Source: CAWBRT01 sp050015355 (GTDB lineage: Bacteria > Acidobacteriota > Terriglobia > Terriglobales > Acidobacteriaceae). From it: a stretch of DNA of 37,258 nucleotides. Below the pieces are notes generated by a model, which saw only the letters and a list, made by a program, of their open reading frames with translations, was not told the DNA's origin and made no database searches. The position numbers and the translations under genes were made by a program. Location: the NCBI GenBank assembly GCA_050015355.1, contig JBEKBO010000034.1:1-37258 (forward strand), read 5' to 3'. This document shows, in pieces, positions 6,379 through 13,964 of this stretch. Position 1 is the first letter of the stretch; every line of letters starts with the position of its first letter.

Positions 6379-7422
6379 CTGATTTTTCCCGGCCGCCGGG
6401 GCGGAGAGCGCTGCTGGCGCGCTCTCCATGGCGGCAATCACCGCGTCAGCGAACTGATTGGTCGAAGCGCTTCCGCTCGCATCGCGAGTAAGGTGTTTGC
6501 GCTCGGAATAAACCACTTCGAGCGCGCGCTGGATGCGGTCCGCCGCCTCCTGTTCTCCCAGGTGGCGCAGCATGAGGATGCCCGATCGCAGCAGCGCGGT
6601 CGGGTTGGCGAGGCCCTTGCCCGCAATATCAGGGGCCGAGCCGTGAACCGCTTCAAAGATCGCGTAATGCTCGCCGAAGTTCGCCCCAGGAACCAGCCCG
6701 AGACCTCCCACGAAAGCCGCGCAAAGATCGCTGATGATGTCGCCGTAGAGGTTTTCCAGCAGCAGCACGTCGTATTGGTACGGGTTGGTCACCAGTTGCA
6801 TGCAGGTGTTGTCGACGATGTGCTCGCCGTAGGTGATCTCCGGATATTCTTTCGCAACCGTGCGGGCGCAGCGAAGGAAAAGGCCGTCGGAGAGCTTCAT
6901 GATATTGGCCTTGTGAATTGCGTGCACCTTCTTGCGCTTCGTCTTGCGGGCATATTCAAATGCCCAGCGCGCGATGCGCGTCGACCCCTTTTCGGTGATG
7001 ATCTTGAGACTTTCGACGACCCCCGGAACGACTTCGTGCTCGATTCCGGAATAGAGCCCCTCGGTGTTCTCGCGAACGATGATCAGGTCTACGCCCGGAT
7101 AATGTGTCGGCACATTGGGCAGGTTGTAAATAGGGCGAAAGTTGGAAAACAGTTCGAAGCGTTTTCTGAGTTGGACGTTGATGCTGGAAAAGCCGCCGCC
7201 GATCGGGGTCGTGAGCGGCCCTTTGAGTGCGACGTGAGTGCTTTCAATCGAGTCGAGCAGGCTCTTGGGGATGTACTCGTGGTACTTCTCGTAGGCATCG
7301 GCACCTGCTTCGAACGGTTCCCATTCGAACTTGACTCCGGTCGCCTCCAGGATTCGAACGGCTGCGCCGGTCACTTCAGGTCCGATGCCATCGCCGGGAA
7401 TCAAAGTGATTTTGTAAGCCAC
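6376..7422 (-). CDS. NAD-type isocitrate dehydrogenase (isocitrate/isopropylmalate dehydrogenase family)
   Basis: Decarboxylating dehydrogenase expected to convert isocitrate to 2-oxoglutarate in the TCA cycle. The protein opens with ITLIPGDGIGPEVTGAAVRI. The substrate loop SSINVQLRKRFELFSNFRP and the motif VRENTEGLYSGIEHE resemble the NAD-dependent isocitrate dehydrogenases rather than LeuB. Also present are the catalytic Lys region KVHAIHKANIMKLSDGLF, LLLENLYGDIISDLCAA with metal-binding Asp, and FEAVHGSAPDIAGKG with GLANPTA for the cofactor. Homoisocitrate or isopropylmalate activity cannot be fully excluded. GTG 7422 is preceded by GAGAGG and lies 13 bases after nrdR, so the two are probably cotranscribed. 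An Ala/Pro tail extends the C-terminus. Confidence 0.9.
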   Translation of the reverse strand: MAYKITLIPGDGIGPEVTGAAVRILEATGVKFEWEPFEAGADAYEKYHEYIPKSLLDSIESTHVALKGPLTTPIGGGFSSINVQLRKRFELFSNFRPIYNLPNVPTHYPGVDLIIVRENTEGLYSGIEHEVVPGVVESLKIITEKGSTRIARWAFEYARKTKRKKVHAIHKANIMKLSDGLFLRCARTVAKEYPEITYGEHIVDNTCMQLVTNPYQYDVLLLENLYGDIISDLCAAFVGGLGLVPGANFGEHYAIFEAVHGSAPDIAGKGLANPTALLRSGILMLRHLGEQEAADRIQRALEVVYSERKHLTRDASGSASTNQFADAVIAAMESAPAALSAPAAGKNQ

Positions 7423-7435
7423 GGATGCGCACCTC

Positions 7436-7945
7436 TCACCCGAGCGGGGGGCCTGCCTTTGCCTTGATGGGGGCAGTCTGCTTGCCGTTGTCCTTGGTTT
7501 TTAGCAGGTCCTGCAACTCGGACATGAATTCCTGGACATCTTTGAAATCGAGGTAAACCGAGGCGAAGCGCACGTACGCTACCTTGTCGAGGCCGCGCAA
7601 GCGAAGCATGATGAGTTCGCCGATCTCGCTTGTCTTGCGTTCGCGTTCGGCGGAGTCGATAACAAAGCTCTCGGCTTCGTTGACGATCTGCTCCAGTTTG
7701 CTGATGGAGACGGGGCGCTTCTCGCAGGCGCGCAATAATCCGTTTAGCACCTTCTGACGCTCGAATTTCTCGCGGCGTCCGTCCTTTTTCACCACCATGT
7801 ACGGAATCTCGTCGATGCGCTCGTAGGTTGTGTAACGCTTCTCGCAACGCAGGCATTCCCGGCGCCGCCGTATGGCTTCGCCTTCCTTACTTTCGCGCGA
7901 GTCGACTACTTTATCCTGCTCAAAGCCGCAAAAAGGACATTTCAT
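7436..7945 (-). CDS. nrdR: transcriptional repressor NrdR
   Basis: Zinc-ribbon and ATP-cone regulator that represses ribonucleotide reductase genes through NrdR boxes, sensing ATP/dATP. The zinc ligands are C3, C6, C31 and C34 (MKCPFCG, then ECLRCEKRYTTYE). The ATP-cone follows from about residue 48 (MVVKKDGRREKFERQKVLNG) to about residue 135. At 169 residues it is slightly longer than usual because of a polar tail (KTKDNGKQTAPIKAK). Start ATG 7945. It sits directly upstream of isocitrate dehydrogenase with a 13-base gap. No ribonucleotide reductase gene is in the window. Confidence 0.97.
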   Translation of the reverse strand: MKCPFCGFEQDKVVDSRESKEGEAIRRRRECLRCEKRYTTYERIDEIPYMVVKKDGRREKFERQKVLNGLLRACEKRPVSISKLEQIVNEAESFVIDSAERERKTSEIGELIMLRLRGLDKVAYVRFASVYLDFKDVQEFMSELQDLLKTKDNGKQTAPIKAKAGPPLG

Positions 7946-8042
7946 GGACTGAAGAGCACCAGTAAACAGGCAATTGTAGCAGGAAGAAGGTTGAGGCGCG
8001 CATGCCGTTCAGGCAAAGAGGGAACTGCCGTTTGTTGACGAA

Positions 8043-9221
8043 CTAATCACCTTTGCGAGGAGCGTCAACTTGCCCGGCGACTACCGTGGGCGCGCACTCA
8101 GGCCGTTCGGCCTGCGTAGCTTCCATCTCGCTTTCACGCGAAATGATGCGCATAGAGATGCGTTCGCGATGAGCCATGATGAGTCCCGCGGGAATCACCG
8201 CCATGAACGTCACCAGCCAGCACAGCATGCCAACGCTGACGGCAAGTTCACGCGTAATGTTATAGGGCTCGTTCTTGAATATATCGGAGGACAGCAGTTC
8301 GATAACCGCTAACTGTGAGCCTCCTCCGACCCCAGGCAATTGCACAATGGAACCGGCCATGCTTGCTCCCATAACCAGCAGCGCGTCTTCCAGTTTCATC
8401 TGGTGAAGACGAATCGTGCGGGTCACCACCGGGCCGAAGTCGTCATCATCGTCCGTGTCGGCCTGCACTTCGACAGTAGTGACTGGATAAGCATGCATGA
8501 CCTGAATGTAGGCCTGTGCGATGAAAACCCACAGGCAGAGCGACACCAGGGCAATGAGCAGAAAGGATTTCAGGTCGCGAATGGTGTGCAGCCCCTGACC
8601 GAAGGCGCGCACCTTGCGGCAGATTGTGTTCGCAACCTGTTCCGAGCGTGGCCGGAGCAGGCGGTCCAAGACGGAGGCAATCTGCTCGGTACGCCACCAC
8701 AAAAGAAAGAAAATCAGCGCCAGCGCCGCTGCCAAGCCAAGCAGCAGATAACCGGCGGTTTGTACCTGCGGATAGGCCTTGAACTTGTCTCCCCAGATTG
8801 CCAGGGACAAACCCATCAGAATAGCCACGGCGGAAATATCGAATACTCTTTCGACCGCCCAGACGGCGAGTTGCGAAGAAAACGTCAGGTTCTCCTTGCG
8901 GGCCACCAGGAATGGCCGCACCAGTTCGCCGGGACGGCCCAGCAACGCAAGCCCGGTGAAACCGATGAATTGCGAAGGAATCAGACGGCTCACGGTGGTT
9001 TTGCAGGTGGGACTAAGAAAAAGCTTCCAGCGCACGGCGCGCAGAACGTCAGCCAGGTAGATCAGGACTACTCCGCCCAGCACCATCCAAAGGTTTACGT
9101 CTTTGCTGACTTTCCAAAACTGTTGCCAGTCGAAGCTCCGCCAGTGCCGGAATTGAGAGTAGACAAGCGCCGCCAGAACAGCCAATACGATCGCCGAGGT
9201 GATTGCGTGCTTCTTCTTCAT
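8043..9221 (-). CDS. LPG-synthase-TM / UPF0104 family membrane protein
   Basis: A 392-residue polytopic membrane protein of the lysylphosphatidylglycerol-synthase transmembrane family (PF03706). Hydrophobic segments occur from residue 6 on, with the family motifs DVLRAVRWKLFL, FIGFTGLALLGRPGELVRPFLVARKE, AVERVFDISAVAI and GASMAGSIVQLPGVGGGSQLAVIELL. An unusual acidic patch (ADTDDDDDFG) sits in a loop near residue 270. The aminoacyl-transferase domain of MprF is absent, so a flippase-like or glycolipid-related role is likelier than lipid lysinylation. ATG 9221 overlaps the transglycosylase stop as ATGA, indicating coupling; the frame is open far upstream but that part is antisense-like. Confidence 0.88.
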   Translation of the reverse strand: MKKKHAITSAIVLAVLAALVYSQFRHWRSFDWQQFWKVSKDVNLWMVLGGVVLIYLADVLRAVRWKLFLSPTCKTTVSRLIPSQFIGFTGLALLGRPGELVRPFLVARKENLTFSSQLAVWAVERVFDISAVAILMGLSLAIWGDKFKAYPQVQTAGYLLLGLAAALALIFFLLWWRTEQIASVLDRLLRPRSEQVANTICRKVRAFGQGLHTIRDLKSFLLIALVSLCLWVFIAQAYIQVMHAYPVTTVEVQADTDDDDDFGPVVTRTIRLHQMKLEDALLVMGASMAGSIVQLPGVGGGSQLAVIELLSSDIFKNEPYNITRELAVSVGMLCWLVTFMAVIPAGLIMAHRERISMRIISRESEMEATQAERPECAPTVVAGQVDAPRKGD

Positions 9222-10114
9222 CGGAATTGATTTCTGGCAGAGAGCGGCACGATGGCCCGAGTCGATTTCTCTCCTTCGGCCCTGCTGGCGCGATCGTTGC
9301 GTGTTTGGTTCGCGGGGTGACCGGCCGGCGTCGCTTTTGCTGCGGCTGCCGCGGCGTGCTTGCGCTGGCCAGCCTGGCGAGGCTTGGAAGCGCCCTTCTC
9401 GTTGCGGGCCGCCTGCTTCGAATCCTTTGCGTTCACCGGCGGGTTCGGGGCTGCCAGCCGGGGTCCCTGACAAACGCCGTCTTTGCGTTTGTCGGGGCAG
9501 AGTTTGCGGCGATTGAAGTCGTTGATGACGCGGGCAACGTAGCTCCGAGTCTCCGGGTAGGGCGGAACCCCCTGGTATTTCTCCACCGACTCGGGTCCAG
9601 CGTTGTACGCTGCCAGCGCCTTGCCGGCGTCTCCGTTGTAACGCAACAACAGCTCACGCAGGTAGCGGCTGCCGCCGTCGATATTGTTCGCCGGATCGAG
9701 ACTATCACGCACCCCGAGCTTTGCCGCGGTTGCCGGCATCAATTGCATCAGCCCTTGGGCGCCCTTCGGCGAAACGGCCTTCGCATTGTAGCCGCTCTCC
9801 GCCCGGATGACGCTGTGAATAAAGTCGGGATCGATCCCGGTCTGCAACCCGGCCTTCGCGATGTGCTCGGGGAGGGTGGTCGCCGGTGCCGGAAGTTGCG
9901 GAGCGGGCGCCGGCTCATACCCGGAAATGCGTTCGGTGGCGACCTCGATGAAGCCCGCGCCTTGTGCGTCCGGGTACAGACGAGTCACGCCGCCGAGTTC
10001 TTCGTGGCGCTCGCAACGCAGGTCGAAGCCGTTTGTCAGCCGCGCGAGTTCCGCCCCGTGTGCGCAACCAGCGCACAGCAGCAGCATCAGCCATGGCCAG
10101 CGGCGATTCGTCAT
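9218..10114 (-). CDS. lytic murein transglycosylase (SLT domain)
   Basis: Cleaves the glycan strand of peptidoglycan with anhydro-sugar formation. A signal peptide is visible (MTNRRWPWLMLLLCAGCAHG); the LCAGC could be a weak lipobox. The SLT domain is complete: catalytic Glu 106 in IHSVIRAESGYNAKAVSPKG, then AQGLMQLMPATA, DPANNIDGGSRYLRELLLRY and KALAAYNAGPESVEKY. A basic, Ala/Lys-rich tail of about 70 residues follows and may bind the wall. ATG 10114 overlaps the HAD gene stop as ATGA; the upstream extension to 10201 lacks support. It is the middle gene of a coupled three-gene operon. Confidence 0.92.
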   Translation of the reverse strand: MTNRRWPWLMLLLCAGCAHGAELARLTNGFDLRCERHEELGGVTRLYPDAQGAGFIEVATERISGYEPAPAPQLPAPATTLPEHIAKAGLQTGIDPDFIHSVIRAESGYNAKAVSPKGAQGLMQLMPATAAKLGVRDSLDPANNIDGGSRYLRELLLRYNGDAGKALAAYNAGPESVEKYQGVPPYPETRSYVARVINDFNRRKLCPDKRKDGVCQGPRLAAPNPPVNAKDSKQAARNEKGASKPRQAGQRKHAAAAAAKATPAGHPANQTRNDRASRAEGEKSTRAIVPLSARNQFR

Positions 10115-10944
10115 CCCAACACCGACTCGACGGCGTGAGCAACGCCGTCCTGATTGTTTCCCAAGGTAATCATCCAGCCGTTCTGCTTCAACTCGTCGCA
10201 AGCGTTGGCCATGATAACCGGGACGCCGGCGAACTCCAGCATTTCGATGTCATTGTAATTGTCCCCGATGGCCATGACTTGCTGCCGTTCGATGCCGCGG
10301 TGTTCGGCCCAGCGGCGCAGGGCGTGCCCTTTCGAACAGCCGTGGTTTAGCACATCCACAATGCAAAGGTCGCGCTCCTCGTACTGGGTGCGCAAAACGG
10401 TGATTCGTTCCCACAGGCCTGAGTTCATCAGCGCCTGCTGCGCCTCCTGCATGCGGGCAATATCACCGCAGAAAGTGGCCTGAACCGGCGATTCGGTCAC
10501 TGCATCTTCCAGCGGCTTCACCAAGTCCAGGTATTCTGCATTCTTTTCCATCCAGCGGCGGATGGCGACATTCAGTAACTCGGTGGTCTCAACCACCAGC
10601 GCGCCCTTGCCCTCGCGGTCGAAGGACAGGACCGTGTTTCCGCGGAAAGCGGCCATGTGACGAACCATCTCACGGGCGATATCCGCCGGAAGCAGGTCGC
10701 GGTGAAAAAGGCTGCCGTCGCTCGACCGGGTGACCGCGCCATTGGAGCTGATGAGGGTTACGCTGAAGCCGAGCGAGTCAGCTATCGGCAGAGCAAAATT
10801 GTGACGCCTGCCGGTAACCAGCGCGATTTCGACGCCGCGTTGGTGGGCACCGAGCAACGCCTTCAGGTTCGCGGCTGAAACCTGAAAGCTTGAATTCAGC
10901 AGGGTTCCATCGATGTCTACGGCAATGAGCCGAATAGAATGCAT
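10111..10944 (-). CDS. HAD superfamily hydrolase, Cof type
   Basis: Cytoplasmic phosphatase, probably acting on sugar phosphates or nucleotides. HAD motif I is AVDIDGTLL with nucleophile D10 and acid D12; motif II lies near LISSNGA; the C2-type cap is in the middle; motif III/IV is GDNYNDIEMLEFAGVPVIMANA. At 277 residues it fits the Cof/YidA subfamily. GAGAAG precedes ATG 10944. It is the first gene of the operon with the transglycosylase and UPF0104 genes, each joined by a 4-base overlap. The operon link suggests a cell-envelope precursor substrate, but this is inference. Confidence 0.92.
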   Translation of the reverse strand: MHSIRLIAVDIDGTLLNSSFQVSAANLKALLGAHQRGVEIALVTGRRHNFALPIADSLGFSVTLISSNGAVTRSSDGSLFHRDLLPADIAREMVRHMAAFRGNTVLSFDREGKGALVVETTELLNVAIRRWMEKNAEYLDLVKPLEDAVTESPVQATFCGDIARMQEAQQALMNSGLWERITVLRTQYEERDLCIVDVLNHGCSKGHALRRWAEHRGIERQQVMAIGDNYNDIEMLEFAGVPVIMANACDELKQNGWMITLGNNQDGVAHAVESVLG

Positions 10945-11053
10945 TCTTCTCGATTTTACACGTCCGCAGCTCGGCCTCCCACCACAAGGGGCACCAAGGT
11001 TATTACATCGCCAGGCTCATCTTGCCCGACGGCGGTTTTCAACAGCCTCTTAG

Positions 11054-11809
11054 GTGCTTACACTGCTAGTATTTAGTGGAATGTTCGGATTCTTCAGCTT
11101 CGGATTGCCTGGCATGTTGCTGATGGCGGCGGCTCTCATCCACTTCGTGCGCCGCCAGCCGGATTCGTACTGGCTGTGGATCATCCTGCTTCTTGGCCCG
11201 CTTGGATCGCTTATCTACCTGGCGGCGCAAGCTCTTCCCGAGTTGCGCGATCCCGGTGCGTTCAACTTTGTGAGCCGAAACCGCCGGATCAGGGAACTGG
11301 AAGCCGCGGTGAGCCAGAATCCTTCAGCCGGAAATTATGAGGAACTCGGGCAGCTTTACCTCGACAAAGGCAAATGGGAAAGGGCGCGCGCCTGCTTCGA
11401 CCGTTCGATCACGCAGCGTACAGACTCCCCCGATCCGTTTTATCGCCGGGCTTTGGCCTTGCTGCAGCTCGGTAATTTCCCGTCTGCCATAGAAGACTTG
11501 GAACGGGTGACGCGAACCGAACCCGGCTATGACATCCACCGCGCCGCCGGGTTGCTGGCCTGGGCTTACGCGCGAACCGGCCAGAACGAAAAGGCGGAGG
11601 CGCTGTTCAGCCGCATCATGCAGCTTTCGACCTTGACGGAAACGCAGTATCACTATGCAGAGTTTCTGGCAGCACGGGGCCGGGCCGCCGAAGCGCGGGA
11701 GTGGGCGGAGCAGATCATGGCCAAACGCCGCACCATGCCGGGCTTTCAACGCCGCCGAGAGCGTCCCTGGTTCCGGCAAACACGCTCGCTGCTGTCGCGA
11801 CTGAAATAG
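11054..11809 (+). CDS. membrane-anchored tetratricopeptide repeat protein
   Basis: Two hydrophobic segments at the N-terminus (about residues 5-30 and 38-60, the second in YWLWIILLLGPLGSLIYLAA) resemble the N-terminal membrane domain of PLDc_N-type proteins. The rest is cytoplasmic and holds TPR-like repeats: NYEELGQLYLDKGKWERARA, DPFYRRALALLQLGNFPSAI and AAGLLAWAYARTGQNEKAEA. It should serve as a protein-interaction scaffold. The start is uncertain: GTG 11054 keeps the whole first helix, while ATG 11081 is an alternative; neither has a strong ribosome site. It is divergent from the HAD-led operon. Confidence 0.85.
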   Translation: MLTLLVFSGMFGFFSFGLPGMLLMAAALIHFVRRQPDSYWLWIILLLGPLGSLIYLAAQALPELRDPGAFNFVSRNRRIRELEAAVSQNPSAGNYEELGQLYLDKGKWERARACFDRSITQRTDSPDPFYRRALALLQLGNFPSAIEDLERVTRTEPGYDIHRAAGLLAWAYARTGQNEKAEALFSRIMQLSTLTETQYHYAEFLAARGRAAEAREWAEQIMAKRRTMPGFQRRRERPWFRQTRSLLSRLK

Positions 11810-11843
11810 CGCAAACTGGTTCCCTTATTGGTGTATCCAAATG

Positions 11844-11966
11844 TCCCAAGGGAATGTCATGGCGACCGGAGCGAAGCGGAGTGGAGCCACCCTTTGTTTT
11901 CGGCAGCAGAAACAAAAGGTGGCTCGACTTCGCTCGCCATGACAGTCTGATATGTCGGCATAGTAG
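11844..11966. repeat. MITE-like long palindromic repeat, copy 1
   Basis: Terminal arms TGTCATGGCGA (11855-11865) and TCGCCATGACA (11934-11944) are perfect inverted repeats. Inside lie the further inverted blocks GTGGAGCCACCC-TTTGTTTT and AAACAAAAGGTGGCTC. Conserved flanks extend from CCCAAGGG on the left to CAGTCTGATATGT on the right. A second copy is at 29467-29625. There is no coding capacity, and the whole unit could fold into one long hairpin. Confidence 0.75.
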
Positions 11967-11996
11967 GAATATCCTTGCTCGTGGTGAAAAAATCCT

Positions 11997-12278
11997 ATGG
12001 TGAAAAGCCCTCACGTCGCAAAGCAAATCAGCGAGCTTATGCTCGACATCTCTGACCGCGTAAGCCAGTCCGTTGCTTCCAGCAAGAGCGAGTGCCCCGC
12101 CGAAGAGCACGCCGCCTACCAGCGAGCTGCGGCCAAGGTCCTTTCCGCCGTACAGCACGAGGTGCTGAGCCCGCTGTACGCGGAGCATCCATCTTTGCGG
12201 CCGGAGGGAACGAAGATGACAGCAGCCTCCCCGGCTGGCGAATCGCGCAGCCTTGGTGGAATTATTCAGCCGGTATAG
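11997..12278 (+). CDS. small hypothetical protein
   Basis: A 93-residue, largely helical protein of unknown function. The first half (SPHVAKQISELMLDISDRVS, then ECPAEEHAAYQRAAAKVLSA) looks like a real amphipathic helical pair; the last 20 residues (TKMTAASPAGESRSLGGIIQ) are low-complexity. No signal peptide or membrane segment is seen. ATG 11997 or GTG 12000 could start it; the ribosome site is weak. It lies between a MITE-like repeat and a hairpin pair and is convergent with glutaryl-CoA dehydrogenase. Confidence 0.55.
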   Translation: MVKSPHVAKQISELMLDISDRVSQSVASSKSECPAEEHAAYQRAAAKVLSAVQHEVLSPLYAEHPSLRPEGTKMTAASPAGESRSLGGIIQPV

Positions 12279-12353
12279 AGGGCTGGTGCCTCACGTCTCA
12301 CAACCCCGCTTAGTCGATCGATGCTGTAGGCGTCTGTATTGAACTCGACGGTG

Positions 12354-12386
12354 CCCCATATTTGCCATCGGTTGGCAAATGTGGGG
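12354..12386. repeat. type-1 hairpin, locus 2
   Basis: CCCCATATTTGCC, loop ATCGGTT, GGCAAATGTGGGG. It forms a 13-bp stem with a single T-G pair. It lies in the convergent spacer between the small hypothetical gene and glutaryl-CoA dehydrogenase, where it could end transcripts from both sides. Confidence 0.65.
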
Positions 12387-12424
12387 ATGTTCGGCCCGGT
12401 CTTTCGGTGGAGCACCAAAAAACT

Positions 12425-12459
12425 ACCCCACGTTAGCCAAAGACGGGCGAACATGGGGC
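12425..12459. repeat. type-2 hairpin, locus 2
   Basis: CCCCACGTTAGCC, loop AAAGAC, GGGCGAACATGGGG and then CACC. It is the partner of the type-1 hairpin 39 bases to the left. Confidence 0.65.
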
Positions 12460-12479
12460 ACCAGCGCGGTGGGGTACCA

Positions 12480-13658
12480 TCAGAAAGCGTCAATCCCGGT
12501 GATGGACGTGCCCAGGATCAGGGTGTGGACATCGTGGGTTCCTTCGTAGGTTTTGACCGACTCCAGATTCGCCATGTGGCGGAAGACCGGGTATTCGTCG
12601 GCTATGCCGTTGGCGCCGAGAATGTCGCGCGCCAGACGTGCGCACTCCAGCGCCATCCAGACGTTATTCCGCTTCGCCATGGAGATGTGCTGGTGTCCAA
12701 CTTTTCCCTCATCCTTAAGCCGGCCGACCTGCAGGACGAGGAGTTGCCCCTTGGTGATCTCGCTCAACATCCAAACCAGCTTCTCCTGCACCAGTTGATG
12801 AGAGGCGATCGGCTGGTCGCGGAACTGCTTGCGGAACAACGCATACTGAAGCGCCGTGTCGTAGCATGCCATGGCGGCGCCAAGCGCTCCCCAGGCAATT
12901 CCGTAGCGTGCCTGGTTCAGGCACATGAGCGCCGACTTCAGCCCGTCGGATTTCGGCAGGATGTTCTGACAGGGAATGCGGACGTCCTGCAACGAGAGGG
13001 AAGAGGTGACCGAGGCGCGCAGCGACCATTTGCCGTGTACGTCCTGCGCGCTGAAGCCGGGCCGGTTGGTCTCGACTAGAAAGCCGCGGACCTTGCCGTC
13101 CTGTTCTTCGTTCTTTGCCCAGACCACGGCAACGTCGGCAATGGAGCCGGAGGTGATCCACATTTTCTCGCCGTTCAGCACGTACTCGCCACCCTCGCGG
13201 CGGGCGCGCGTGCGCATGGCGCCGGGATTCGATCCGGCATCGGGTTCGGTGAGGCCGAAGCAGCCGAGCTTTTTCCCCGAGGCCATCGCGGGCAGCCACT
13301 GCTCTTTCTGTTCCTCGCTGCCGAAGGTGTAAATGGGATACATGCAGAGCGCCGATTGCACGCTGACGAAGGAACGCACACCACTATCTCCGCGCTCCAT
13401 CTCCTGCATGATGAGACCGTACTCAACGTTGTTCATCTCGGCGCAGCCATAGCCCCGCAGGGTGGCGCCGAAGAACCCGAGTTCGGCCATGGGTTGCACC
13501 AGCTCCCGCGGGAAGCGGCCTGCGCGGTTGCACTCTTCGATGATGGGAATCAGATTGTCTTCGATGAACTGGCGAGCGGTGTCGCGCACCATGAGCTCTT
13601 CGTCGGAAAGCAGCGAATCGAATTGAATGAAATCGAAGCCTTTAAATTTGATTGCCAT
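12480..13658 (-). CDS. gcdH: glutaryl-CoA dehydrogenase (acyl-CoA dehydrogenase family)
   Basis: FAD-dependent enzyme expected to oxidise and decarboxylate glutaryl-CoA to crotonyl-CoA in lysine/tryptophan or benzoate breakdown, passing electrons to ETF. The 392 residues show the family blocks GCFGLTEPDAGSNPGAMRT, NGEKMWITSGSIADVAVVWA and RYGIAWGALGAAMACYDTAL. The C-terminus YEGTHDVHTLILGTSITGI holds the catalytic Glu 372 and is characteristic of glutaryl-CoA dehydrogenase rather than other acyl-CoA dehydrogenases. GAGGACTT precedes ATG 13658. It stands alone; no ETF or other lysine-degradation genes are in the window. An intrinsic-terminator-like hairpin lies about 200 bases upstream on its own strand. 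Confidence 0.92.
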   Translation of the reverse strand: MAIKFKGFDFIQFDSLLSDEELMVRDTARQFIEDNLIPIIEECNRAGRFPRELVQPMAELGFFGATLRGYGCAEMNNVEYGLIMQEMERGDSGVRSFVSVQSALCMYPIYTFGSEEQKEQWLPAMASGKKLGCFGLTEPDAGSNPGAMRTRARREGGEYVLNGEKMWITSGSIADVAVVWAKNEEQDGKVRGFLVETNRPGFSAQDVHGKWSLRASVTSSLSLQDVRIPCQNILPKSDGLKSALMCLNQARYGIAWGALGAAMACYDTALQYALFRKQFRDQPIASHQLVQEKLVWMLSEITKGQLLVLQVGRLKDEGKVGHQHISMAKRNNVWMALECARLARDILGANGIADEYPVFRHMANLESVKTYEGTHDVHTLILGTSITGIDAF

Positions 13659-13964
13659 AAGTCCTCGGGGCAGACACCTGCTCGGGCCTGCCAGACCTGA
13701 ATTGAATTTATAAAGCGAACCTAGCCAACCTTAGCACAATAGCCGGGAAAATGAAGAGGCATCGGGACGCGCCTTGGCGTGAGCAATGAGCGATAATCTA
13801 TCAAAAGCGGCACAGGCGAAATGTTTCCGGCGTGCACGGGCCGGCGGTGGGGCAAAAAAGTGGGGAGCTTTGAAACTCCCCACACAGAAGCGACAGAGGC
13901 GATATCGGGTTATTGAGATTCCGCCAGGGAGAGCGCTGGTTGTATCCTGTCCGGCGGAAATCAG
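13659..13964. other. divergent spacer gcdH / alpha-beta hydrolase
   Basis: No convincing gene is seen in these 306 bases. The clear feature is the terminator-like hairpin at 13854-13883. I could not identify reliable promoters for either flanking gene. Confidence 0.5.
13854..13883 (-). terminator. intrinsic-terminator-like hairpin upstream of gcdH
   Basis: On the minus strand GTGGGGAG, loop TTTCAAAG, CTCCCCAC forms a perfect 8-bp GC-rich stem followed at once by TTTTTT (13854-13859 read in reverse). This is a textbook intrinsic terminator. It lies in the divergent spacer upstream of gcdH, with no minus-strand gene before it, so it would act either as a leader attenuator or as insulation against antisense transcription from the hydrolase side. 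Confidence 0.6.

Noticed and set aside
6268..7467. Long plus-strand open frame opposite isocitrate dehydrogenase
   Set aside because: The minus strand carries a complete, recognisable enzyme with ribosome site; the plus frame has no family features.
8043..9473. Longer start for the UPF0104 protein
   Set aside because: The extra 84 residues overlap the transglycosylase gene and are Arg/Gly/Pro-rich antisense-like sequence; ATG 9221 with an ATGA overlap is far better.
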